From a bacterium UBP15_UBA6099 (GTDB lineage Bacteria > UBP15 > UBA6099), in contig DIWT01000021.1 of NCBI GenBank assembly GCA_002435745.1, forward strand, positions 1 through 64,000: DNA of 64,000 nt, given 5' to 3'. Positions 1 through 6,908 of this stretch are shown here, piece by piece. The notes beneath the pieces are model-generated. The model had not been told where the DNA came from. It did not search any database and was given only the letters and a program-made list of their open reading frames with translations. Positions within the stretch are counted from its first letter, which is position 1; each line of letters begins with the position of its first letter. The translations under genes and the position numbers were made by a program.

Positions 1-25
1 CCCTTCCGAAAAAAACTCCCGGCGC

Positions 26-70
26 GCCGGTTTTGCTGAACTGCGTTCAACGCAAAACCGGCTCTTTTTT
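26..70 (+). terminator. Rho-independent terminator of a gene upstream of the window
   Basis: A perfect 11-bp inverted repeat (GCCGGTTTTGC at 26-36, GCAAAACCGGC at 52-62) encloses a 15-nt loop and is followed by a run of six T at 65-70. This is the standard layout of an intrinsic terminator for a plus-strand transcript. The gene it ends must lie before base 1. Confidence 0.8.
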
Positions 71-130
71 GCAAAACAGCGAAATGCGGGCAAAGGCAAC
101 AGCGAAAGAGGATAAAAGCGAAAAGCGGCT

Positions 131-213
131 TAAAAAGGTTTTCGCCTTCGGCGATTGGGGAAAAACCCTTTAAAAAGGGTTGTTTCCCCAAACCCCTTTT
201 CCAAAACTTTTCG
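131..213. repeat. Interspersed intergenic repeat, copy 1
   Basis: This 83-nt block is repeated at 42684-42767 with five substitutions and a one-base indel by my alignment. It contains a short hairpin around a CCTTCGG core and a perfect stem AACCCTTT (164-171) with AAAGGGTT (174-181). The last 23 nt (191-213, an A/C-rich stretch ending in AACTTTTCG) are identical in both copies. Both copies are in the same orientation and lie outside genes. An open reading frame runs through it from a TTG at 180 into archease, but it looks non-coding. Confidence 0.75.
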
Positions 214-278
214 GGTTTGTTCCGAACATTTCACAGGATACGGGCGGCGGATTTCTATCAAGCGTCACAATAAACGGT

Positions 279-284
279 TATAAT
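279..284 (+). promoter_or_regulatory. TATAAT -10 box directly upstream of archease
   Basis: A perfect TATAAT ends 6 nt before the ATG at 291. A transcript starting about 7 nt after the box would begin at or next to the start codon, giving a leaderless message. No good -35 hexamer is visible at 16-18 nt spacing, and no Shine-Dalgarno sequence precedes the ATG. Confidence 0.4.
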
Positions 285-290
285 GAAAAA

Positions 291-701
291 ATGGCGCCAT
301 ACAGGATTGTGGAACATACGGCGGACGCCGGGATACATGTGACGGGCGGTACTCTTGAAGAGTTGTTTTCGGACGCCGCGCGGGGGATGATGAGCGTGAT
401 ATGCGAGGTCCCGCCGGAAGGATGGCCGGAAACGCATGTCGTGGAGTTGTCCGCGCCGGATGCGGAATCGCTGATAGTGGACTGGCTGGCGGAACTGCTG
501 TATCTGCTTGAGGTGAAGAATTTTTTCACGACCGACCCGCGAGTGGAGAAAGTGGAGGGGGGAGCGATGAGGGCGGTGGTCGGCGGGGCGAGGCTGCGCG
601 GCGTGGTTCACGCCACCGAAATCAAGGCTGTCACCCACCACATGATAAGCGTGGACCGGACGATGAACGGGTTTGAGACCACGATATATTTTGATCTTTG
701 A
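291..701 (+). CDS. Archease (RtcB activator)
   Basis: Archease is a small metal-binding protein that helps the RNA ligase RtcB become guanylylated and turn over. The 136-residue product opens with YRIVEHTADAGIHVTG, the family's N-terminal signature. It has the DWLAELLYL helix and ends in a short beta segment, TTIYFDL. The ATG at 291 is chosen because the family begins with this strand. Upstream starts, for example TTG 180, would translate the interspersed repeat. The stop is 24 nt before rtcB, which has its own AGGAGG, so the two are almost certainly co-transcribed. This archease-RtcB pairing is known from many genomes and supports both calls. Confidence 0.93.
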   Translation: MAPYRIVEHTADAGIHVTGGTLEELFSDAARGMMSVICEVPPEGWPETHVVELSAPDAESLIVDWLAELLYLLEVKNFFTTDPRVEKVEGGAMRAVVGGARLRGVVHATEIKAVTHHMISVDRTMNGFETTIYFDL

Positions 702-725
702 CGCGAGCCGAGGAGGCGGGCGGAT

Positions 726-2180
726 ATGCCGGACTGGACGAAGTGTTTCGACAATATTTCCGATTATAAGATAAAGATACCAAGAACCTGTTTTGAAGGG
801 ATGAGGGTTCCGGGGATAATTTACGCCGGGCCGGAACTGCTGGACGACCTGAAGAGCGACGACGCGCCGCAGCAGGTGGCGAATGTGGCGACGCTGCCGG
901 GGATTGTGGAGTATTCGCTCGCCATGCCCGACATCCATTACGGATATGGGTTTCCCATCGGGGGAGTGGCGGCGATGTCGGTGGAGGAAGGGGTGATATC
1001 GCCGGGCGGGGTGGGGTTCGACATCAACTGCGGGGTGAGGCTGCTGGCGTCCACGATAGAAGCGGGCGACGCGAGGGCAAAGGCGGACGAACTGGCGACC
1101 ATGCTGTTCCGGGACGTGCCGACAGGGGTAGGCTCGACGAGCGACATACGTCTGCGCGGCGGGGACATGGACAAGGTTTTGCGAATGGGCGCGGCGTGGG
1201 CGGCGCGCAACGGTATGGGATGGGAGGAGGACTTGGAATACTGCGAGTCCGGCGGGGCGTTGGAAGACGCTGATCCGGGAGAGGTTGGGAGAAGGGCGAG
1301 GGAGCGCGGCGCGAACCAGTTGGGCACGCTCGGCGCGGGCAACCACTTCATCGAAGTTCAGGAAGTGGAGGAGATTTTCGACGACAGGGCGGCGCGGGCG
1401 TTCGGGCTTGAAAAGGGCATGGCGGCGGTGATGATACATTCGGGGTCGCGCGGGCTGGGGCATCAGGTGTGCGACGACGCCATCCGGACGATGCGGGAGG
1501 CCGTTGTCAGATATGGATACGAGTTGCCGGACAGGCAACTTGCCTGCGCGCCGGTGGAGTCTCCGGAGGGGCGGGCTTACTATGCGGGGATGTGCGCGGC
1601 GGCCAACTTCGCGTGGGCCAACCGGCAGTGTCTGGCGCACACCGTGAGAGGGACGATGGAGCGGGTGTTCGGGGCGTCGGCAGAGCGGCTTGGGCTGCGG
1701 CTGGTGTACGATGTGGCGCACAACATCGCCAAATTCGAGGAGCACGAGGTCGGAGGAAAGAAGCGGCGGCTGTGCGTGCATAGAAAAGGAGCGACGCGCG
1801 CGTTTGCCGCCGGGCATCCTGAACTGGCTCAAAGGCACGCCGGGGTGGGTCAGCCGGTAATCGTGCCGGGAGACATGGGCAGCGCGTCTTACGTTATGGC
1901 GGGAACGCCACAGGCGATGGCTGAAACTTGGGGGTCGGTGTGCCACGGGGCGGGCCGGGTGAAAAGCAGGACTTCCGCGAAAAAGGAGTTCAATGCGGCC
2001 TCCGTGCTCGAAGATCTGGCGGCGCACGGCGTGACCGTGCGGGCGGGGTCGAAGAAGTCGCTGTTGGAGGAAGCGCCCGGAGCGTATAAAAATGTGGACC
2101 ATGTGGTCAACACATGCGTGAACGCGGGGCTTGCGACGATTGTCGCGAGGCTGCGCCCGATTGTGGTGATAAAAGGATAA
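726..2180 (+). CDS. rtcB: RNA-splicing ligase RtcB
   Basis: RtcB joins RNA ends bearing 2',3'-cyclic phosphate (or 3'-phosphate) and 5'-OH, using GTP and Mn2+, in RNA repair or tRNA splicing. The 484-residue protein has the full family set in order: MPDIHYGYGFPIGGVA, GGVGFDINCGVRLL (metal-binding Asp and Cys), GAGNHFIEVQ, HSGSRGLGHQV, YDVAHNIAKFEEH, VPGDMGSASYVM and a C-terminal SVCHGAGR. The last holds the histidine that forms the GMP adduct in characterised RtcB enzymes. Length is normal and no intein is seen. AGGAGG at 711-716 sets the ATG at 726. The partner archease lies immediately upstream. RtcR/RtcA regulators are not in the window. Confidence 0.97.
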   Translation: MPDWTKCFDNISDYKIKIPRTCFEGMRVPGIIYAGPELLDDLKSDDAPQQVANVATLPGIVEYSLAMPDIHYGYGFPIGGVAAMSVEEGVISPGGVGFDINCGVRLLASTIEAGDARAKADELATMLFRDVPTGVGSTSDIRLRGGDMDKVLRMGAAWAARNGMGWEEDLEYCESGGALEDADPGEVGRRARERGANQLGTLGAGNHFIEVQEVEEIFDDRAARAFGLEKGMAAVMIHSGSRGLGHQVCDDAIRTMREAVVRYGYELPDRQLACAPVESPEGRAYYAGMCAAANFAWANRQCLAHTVRGTMERVFGASAERLGLRLVYDVAHNIAKFEEHEVGGKKRRLCVHRKGATRAFAAGHPELAQRHAGVGQPVIVPGDMGSASYVMAGTPQAMAETWGSVCHGAGRVKSRTSAKKEFNAASVLEDLAAHGVTVRAGSKKSLLEEAPGAYKNVDHVVNTCVNAGLATIVARLRPIVVIKG

Positions 2181-2301
2181 TCCGGACAAAATTCGGATAT
2201 GCGCGAAAACAACAGATCGCGCTCGCGATTTAACCGCGACATAGATGAAAGCCACTAATTTTGTAGTGTTAGAAGAATATGAATATGAATATATAATGAC
2301 T

Positions 2302-2329
2302 TTGACAAAAAGGACGCATAGCATATAAT
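2302..2329 (+). promoter_or_regulatory. Sigma-70 type promoter for the secreted barrel protein
   Basis: A perfect TTGACA (2302-2307) and a perfect TATAAT (2324-2329) are separated by 16 nt. Transcription would start near 2336, about 25 nt before the ATG at 2362, which is preceded by GGGGAGAG. A second TATAAT lies at 2292-2297 without a clear -35. This is the best-matching promoter in the window. Confidence 0.8.
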
Positions 2330-2361
2330 ACATTCGAATTTTTAAGAATGGGGAGAGCAAG

Positions 2362-3858
2362 ATGCAAAGCAAACACATCGGCGGGGGCGTCATCTTCGCG
2401 GCGGCGCTTGCGTTCATGGCAGTTTTGTTCGCGGGGCAAGCAACGAGGGCGCAGGAGTCAAAGAGCCTGAAGATAAACCTCGCGGTGAGCGACGATAGGC
2501 TCCTCATTTACGCCGGAAGCTCGGCGGGGGTAAAAATCGGACAGAAATTCACTGTAGTCCGCGACGGCAAGAGCATCGGTTCCATAGTTGTCGCCGAAGT
2601 AAAACCGACATATTCAGTCGCGAAAGTAGTGGAAAAGACAGTTGAAATGCGGGACATGGATGAACTGGTCGAGTTTGGAAAGGAACCATCTGCGGCGGAG
2701 AATTCCGCAGTTGAGCAACCGGCAAAGAGGGGAATGAAGGAAGTTGCCCCGGCGGCGGCGGAGCCGGCGGCTGCGCCTGTTGCTGAAGAGAAGAAAGAAG
2801 ACGCGGCCCCAGCGGCTTCATCGAGGGGCAGAAGAGGAAGCGCCGAACCTGCGGCGGAGGCAGCGCCTGCGGCTGTGGCGGAACAGCCTGCGGCGGCAGC
2901 GGAAGGGACTTCATCAAGAAGGCGCGGTAGGGCTTCTTCATCGGAGAGTCCGGCAGCGGCGGAACCCGCGCCGGCAGCCGAATCCGCTCCTGCGGCGGCG
3001 GAATCCACTTCGAGCAGAAAAAGAGGCCGCGCTTCCGGCGGCTCCGCCGAACCTTTGGGAGATGAGCCTGCGGCGGCTGAAGAAAAGAAAACAGATCCCG
3101 AAAAGAAGGAAATCAACTCGCCGATGGATCTGTCGTTCGCCACAACAGACGGTATGTCCGGTCTTTGGATGGTTCCCACGACCGACGTGCTTGACAAGAA
3201 CAAGTTCGCAGTCGGACTGTACGCGTCGAGCTATTCGGAATCAATGGGAATGAAAATCCTAAGCCCCATGTCCGACGCCGACACGGTTTACTACGGCTAT
3301 TGGATGGACTTGAAGGATGAAACGATAGGACTTTCATACGGGCTGGGAAAAGGATTGGAAGTCGCTTTCAGCCAGACGAGATATCACGGCTCGGCTATGG
3401 TGTATTTGGACGGCGATCCAGAAGGCGTCAGCTATGACGAAAACAACACGTCGATAGCGTTGAAGTACAATCCGCAGAAGCATTTTTTTCTATCTGAATC
3501 TACGAATAAAAAATGGGAAACCGCGTTTGCCGTCGAGAGATTCGAGGCGGGAGAAGCGGACGGCACGACAATCTACGGGCTGGTGAATTTTCCGTGCGAC
3601 AAGTTTGATCTTCACGGCGGAATATTCCACATGAGCTCTCAGGGGCTGAAGGGGAAGAAGTTCGGGACTCTCGCGGGAATCGGAATGGACATATCGCCCG
3701 AATTGCTTTTCATAGGGGAAGTCACGCTGTATCAGGCGGAATACTCGTGGAACTACGCGGTTAGATACATATATAAGAATAAGGGGTCCGTGTTGCTCGG
3801 GCTGGCGGACGCGGACGATATGAGGCGCCTGACGCTGGGAGCGTCATATCAATTCTGA
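2362..3858 (+). CDS. Secreted protein with FlgT-like N-domain, Ala-rich linker and C-terminal beta-barrel-like domain
   Basis: I do not recognise a named family for the whole 498-residue protein. Residues 1-30 are a signal peptide (hydrophobic core at 11-25, likely cleavage after TRA). Residues 36-95 (VSDDRLLIYAGSSAGVKIGQ, then GSIVVAEVKPTYSVAKV) resemble the C-terminal domain of flagellar assembly protein FlgT, a short beta domain found in envelope proteins. Residues 108-250 are low-complexity Ala/Glu/Pro with three basic SSR(R/K/G) patches. Residues 253-498 show alternating aromatic beta-strands and end in LTLGASYQF, a typical outer-membrane barrel C-terminus. I infer an outer-membrane protein with a periplasmic neck. 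It has its own promoter. The next gene follows after 18 nt, so readthrough into it is likely. Confidence 0.7.
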   Translation: MQSKHIGGGVIFAAALAFMAVLFAGQATRAQESKSLKINLAVSDDRLLIYAGSSAGVKIGQKFTVVRDGKSIGSIVVAEVKPTYSVAKVVEKTVEMRDMDELVEFGKEPSAAENSAVEQPAKRGMKEVAPAAAEPAAAPVAEEKKEDAAPAASSRGRRGSAEPAAEAAPAAVAEQPAAAAEGTSSRRRGRASSSESPAAAEPAPAAESAPAAAESTSSRKRGRASGGSAEPLGDEPAAAEEKKTDPEKKEINSPMDLSFATTDGMSGLWMVPTTDVLDKNKFAVGLYASSYSESMGMKILSPMSDADTVYYGYWMDLKDETIGLSYGLGKGLEVAFSQTRYHGSAMVYLDGDPEGVSYDENNTSIALKYNPQKHFFLSESTNKKWETAFAVERFEAGEADGTTIYGLVNFPCDKFDLHGGIFHMSSQGLKGKKFGTLAGIGMDISPELLFIGEVTLYQAEYSWNYAVRYIYKNKGSVLLGLADADDMRRLTLGASYQF

Positions 3859-3876
3859 TCGGCGGGGTGAAAGCGG

Positions 3877-4296
3877 ATGAGCGAAAAGAAGATACGGGTT
3901 ATCGTTGCGAAGCCGGGTCTTGACGGACATGACCGAGGGGCGAAAGTGGTGGCGCGCGCGCTCAGAGACGCCGGCATGGAGGTCATCTATCTGGGTTTGC
4001 AACAGACGCCAGAAGACATCGTCAACTCCGCCATTCAGGAAGACGCCGATTTCATAGGAATAAGCTCTCTTGCGGGCGCGCACATGACGCACTTCATGCG
4101 CGTGCTGCAACTTCTGAAAGAAAAGGAATCTGATGACATCCTCGTCATCGGAGGCGGAATCATCCCGGAGGACGACCGGGAAAAACTTCTCGAAGCGGGC
4201 GTCGCGGCGTTGTTCGAGCCGGGCGCTCCCACACAGAATATCATCGATGAAATCAAAAGAATAAAAGAGGCTTCCGCGGCGGCGGCGTCATCCTGA
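3877..4296 (+). CDS. Stand-alone B12-binding subunit, methylmalonyl-CoA mutase C-domain type
   Basis: The 139-residue protein is a complete cobalamin-binding Rossmann domain. It begins RVIVAKPGLDGHDRGAKVV, with the DxHxxG cobalt-ligand motif (D16, H18, G21), then has GISSLAGAH and VIGGGIIPEDD. It matches the small subunit or C-terminal domain of acyl-CoA mutases (methylmalonyl-CoA, isobutyryl-CoA and related enzymes), which rearrange the carbon skeleton of acyl-CoAs with adenosylcobalamin. The catalytic large subunit is not in this window, nor is the MeaB-type GTPase or an epimerase. Which acyl-CoA is used therefore cannot be told from here. Start at ATG 3877 with GGGGTG upstream. Confidence 0.9.
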   Translation: MSEKKIRVIVAKPGLDGHDRGAKVVARALRDAGMEVIYLGLQQTPEDIVNSAIQEDADFIGISSLAGAHMTHFMRVLQLLKEKESDDILVIGGGIIPEDDREKLLEAGVAALFEPGAPTQNIIDEIKRIKEASAAAASS

Positions 4297-4344
4297 AAGT
4301 CGCCCGCTAGGACCGCTCGTTCCTTCCCGAACGGGGGAGACATC

Positions 4345-4773
4345 GTGTCGGAAAAAACCGGATGTGTTTTTTGCGATTTCGACAGCCGGCATATCATTGC
4401 CGAAAGCGAGTTCGCGTTTGCCGCGCATTTCGATTGCGCCATCAAACCCGGGCACATCGTGGTGGCGCTTAAAGAGCATGTAGTGACTCTCTCCGCTATG
4501 ACGCAGGAACAGGCGGCGGATATCATGAGTCTGGCGGCGCGAGTCGCGCGCGCGGCGGAGCCTGTCGCAGGGTGCGAGAAATTCTATCTGGCGTCGATAG
4601 CGGACGCTGTGCCGCACTATCACATTCACCTGCTTCCGCGAATGAAGGGCGAGGCTCCGTTGGGGCCGCATATCATGGGCGATTCCGGATGGAAGGGAGA
4701 TGCCGGCGCGGCGGTCGGAGAAGACGAAATCGCCCGGTTCGTCTCGTCATGCCGGGAAGCGCTGTCGGAGTAG
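4345..4773 (+). CDS. HIT family nucleotide-binding protein
   Basis: HIT proteins hydrolyse or transfer nucleoside monophosphates from substrates such as AMP-amines, dinucleoside polyphosphates or ADP-sulfate. The 142-residue product has an N-terminal CVFC (Cys7, Cys10) of the zinc-containing subgroup, the strand GHIVVALKEHV, and the catalytic triad HYHIHLL (His91, His93, His95; the middle His is the nucleophile in the family). Translation starts at GTG 4345 behind GGGGGAGA. Its substrate cannot be inferred from the neighbours: a B12 subunit 48 nt upstream and potassium transporters downstream. Confidence 0.92.
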   Translation: MSEKTGCVFCDFDSRHIIAESEFAFAAHFDCAIKPGHIVVALKEHVVTLSAMTQEQAADIMSLAARVARAAEPVAGCEKFYLASIADAVPHYHIHLLPRMKGEAPLGPHIMGDSGWKGDAGAAVGEDEIARFVSSCREALSE

Positions 4774-4811
4774 CGGCGTTGACGCTATGCCGCATAGCGC
4801 AAAAGCGCCGC
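4773..4811 (+). promoter_or_regulatory. Nested hairpin in the ktrB leader
   Basis: Outer arms GCGGCG (4773-4778) and CGCCGC (4806-4811) enclose an inner perfect stem CGCTATG (4783-4789) and CATAGCG (4793-4799) with a 3-nt loop. It starts on the HIT stop codon and ends 28 nt before the ktrB ATG. There is no T-run, so it is not a standard intrinsic terminator. It could be a transcript-end stabiliser or a control element for the potassium genes. Confidence 0.45.
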
Positions 4812-4839
4812 GCGGGTCGTTCCAGATTAGGAAAAAAGC

Positions 4840-6219
4840 ATGGGAAAAACAGTCAAAAAAAGAAAGAAAACAAAACGGACGAAATCTCCTCAAGCAATAA
4901 TGGTTTGGGGGTTCGCCGGAGCTATAGCCATTGGAACGCTTCTTCTCTGGCTTCCTTTCGCGCATCAGCCGGGCCGGGTCGGGTTGCTTGACGCGATGTT
5001 CACCTCGACATCAGCGGTTTGCGTGACCGGACTCTCGGTGGTGGACACCGGGTCGGATTTTACATTATTCGGCCAGATTGTGATTGTCTTGCTTATACAA
5101 CTGGGCGGCCTTGGCGTGATGACGTTCGCGGCGATGGCTTTCAAGGCGTTGGGCATGAGGTTGTCGCTCGTATCTCAAGCCGCCGTTCATGACTCGATAT
5201 TCCAGAAAGATGTCGCGGCTCAGTTCAGAAGCGTTTTCGGAGGGATACTGGCTCTCACATTAATAATTGAGACTATTGGAGCAATTGTCATATTCATCCA
5301 TCTTGAGCCGTTAAAGGGGGTTTCTGAAGCCATCTTCTCGTCGATTTTTCATTCCGTATCGGCGTTCTGCAATGCCGGGTTTTCTTTATACCCGGACAGT
5401 CTTGTAGGTTTGCGCGGAACCGGAGGATTGGCGTTAGCCGTAGCGATTTTAATTATTCTGGGCGGTTTGGGGCACAACACGATGTATGAAATCATGGGGC
5501 TTGCTAAGAGAAAGTTGGCGAGGAATAAGGATGATGGAAAAATCGCCCGCCTGTCTCTTCACTCATCGACGGTTCTGTGGGTGTCGGCGGGGCTAATCAT
5601 CGCGGGAGCTGTCATGCTCATGGTTTTCGGGCTGACTACTGGAGAAAAGAACGCTTGGGAGATAGTCGGGAACGCCTTGTTTCAGTCAGTGACGTCGAGG
5701 ACCGCCGGGTTCAATACGATAGATATCGGAGCGCTCCCGGTCGCCTCGCTTTTTCTGCTGACAATGCTCATGTTTGTCGGAGGGTCTCCGGGGTCGTGCG
5801 CCGGTGGCGTGAAGACGACGACTGTGGCGGTGTGGCTTGCGAGAATAAAGTCCAGTCTGGCCGGAGAAAAGGAAGTCAGAATACTGGGCAGACGGCTGCC
5901 TGATGAGACCGTATCGCGGGCGGGTTTGCTGATGGGGCTTGCGATTCTTTGGAATATCGTTGGAGTTATGATCCTCAGCGCAACGGAGCCGGGCGTCAAC
6001 GGAGCCGGTTTGAGCCAGATTATTTTCGAACAGGTGTCGGCGTTCGGAACAGTCGGATTATCCACGGGGATAACCCCGACATTGTCCGTGTCAGGACGCT
6101 TGTGGATTATCCTTACGATGTTCGTGGGAAGGCTGGGGCCTCTCACCATGGCGGTATGGATCGTGAATAATAAACGTGTCAATGTGCATTATCCGAAGGG
6201 CGAGGTGATGATAGGATGA
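4840..6219 (+). CDS. ktrB: Ktr/Trk-type potassium channel subunit (KtrB-like)
   Basis: This is the membrane subunit of a potassium uptake system. The 459-residue protein has a basic N-terminus and the four pore-loop repeats of the TrkH/KtrB superfamily. Their filter regions are TSTSAVCVTGLSVVDTG, SVSAFCNAGFS, SVTSRTAGFNTIDI and QVSAFGTVGLSTG, each with the conserved Gly that shapes the ion filter. Length and the absence of extra N-terminal helices favour KtrB over TrkH. AGGA at 4829-4832 supports the ATG. The stop overlaps the start of the RCK gene by 4 nt (ATGA), so the pore and its gating ring are translationally coupled. Confidence 0.93.
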   Translation: MGKTVKKRKKTKRTKSPQAIMVWGFAGAIAIGTLLLWLPFAHQPGRVGLLDAMFTSTSAVCVTGLSVVDTGSDFTLFGQIVIVLLIQLGGLGVMTFAAMAFKALGMRLSLVSQAAVHDSIFQKDVAAQFRSVFGGILALTLIIETIGAIVIFIHLEPLKGVSEAIFSSIFHSVSAFCNAGFSLYPDSLVGLRGTGGLALAVAILIILGGLGHNTMYEIMGLAKRKLARNKDDGKIARLSLHSSTVLWVSAGLIIAGAVMLMVFGLTTGEKNAWEIVGNALFQSVTSRTAGFNTIDIGALPVASLFLLTMLMFVGGSPGSCAGGVKTTTVAVWLARIKSSLAGEKEVRILGRRLPDETVSRAGLLMGLAILWNIVGVMILSATEPGVNGAGLSQIIFEQVSAFGTVGLSTGITPTLSVSGRLWIILTMFVGRLGPLTMAVWIVNNKRVNVHYPKGEVMIG

Positions 6220-6875
6220 AGAAAAACAGGAAACAGATATGCGTGATAGGCCTCGGGCAGTTCGGGGCGGAACTGGCGAGCGATCTGGCTAAGCACAGCG
6301 ACGTTCTGGCGATTGACAGTAGCGAGGAGAGGGTGAACGCGGTGAGCGATTCGGTGCAGCGCGCCATGATGCTGGACGCGAGGGATTTCAGCGCGTTGCG
6401 CTCGGTAGTCACGGAGGACTTCGATGAAGCAATAGTGAGCCTCGGAGAGACTCTGGAGGCAAGCGTTCTGTGTACTCTGCATCTGAAGAAGATTGGAGTC
6501 GGCAATATCCGCTGCAAAGCGCTGAACGAGGACCACGCGGAGATACTGGAGGCGATAGGGGCGAACGAAATAATTTTTCCAGAGAGGGAAACCGCGCGCC
6601 GGGTCGCCGCGCATATAATAAATCCTAACCTCCTTGATTTTGTTCCAATTGAGGAGGACTACCGGGTGATGGAGGTGTCGCCGCCTCAGAATTTCATCGG
6701 CCGCACGCTGATGGAGCTTAACATCAGAGGCCGCTTAGGCATTTTCGTGATGGCTGTCAAAAGAGAAAACGGCGGAGGTTTTGTGTTTCTGCCCGGACCT
6801 GACTACAAGATTCGCGCGGGAGATAGTCTTGTTATGATAGGAAAAGAGAAGGATTTGCTGAATGTGGGCAATTGA
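6216..6875 (+). CDS. ktrA: KtrA-type RCK regulatory subunit
   Basis: This is a soluble cytoplasmic subunit that forms a ring on KtrB and gates it by nucleotide binding (ATP/ADP or NAD(H) in known systems). The 219-residue protein is a single RCK_N plus RCK_C unit. Its Rossmann motif is ICVIGLGQFGAELA near the N-terminus, with an acidic residue ending strand 2 (VLAIDSS). The C-domain from about residue 140 ends in RAGDSLVMIGKEKDLL. It overlaps the ktrB stop by 4 nt. A Ktr-type single RCK unit is distinct from the two-unit TrkA encoded next. Confidence 0.94.
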   Translation: MKKNRKQICVIGLGQFGAELASDLAKHSDVLAIDSSEERVNAVSDSVQRAMMLDARDFSALRSVVTEDFDEAIVSLGETLEASVLCTLHLKKIGVGNIRCKALNEDHAEILEAIGANEIIFPERETARRVAAHIINPNLLDFVPIEEDYRVMEVSPPQNFIGRTLMELNIRGRLGIFVMAVKRENGGGFVFLPGPDYKIRAGDSLVMIGKEKDLLNVGN

Positions 6876-6908
6876 CGCCACAAGAACGATTTTGATTGGA
6901 GATGATGG

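Noticed and set aside
180..290. N-terminal extension of archease from TTG 180
   Set aside because: It translates the interspersed repeat; the family starts at the strand encoded from 291.
2216..2231. Hairpin ATCGC-GCTC-GCGAT after rtcB
   Set aside because: Five-base stem and a T-run of only three; too weak to call a terminator.
258..2507. Long minus-strand open frame of about 749 codons opposite archease and rtcB
   Set aside because: It is antisense to two unmistakable genes, its product is Arg/His/Pro-rich low complexity, and high GC makes long shadow frames common.
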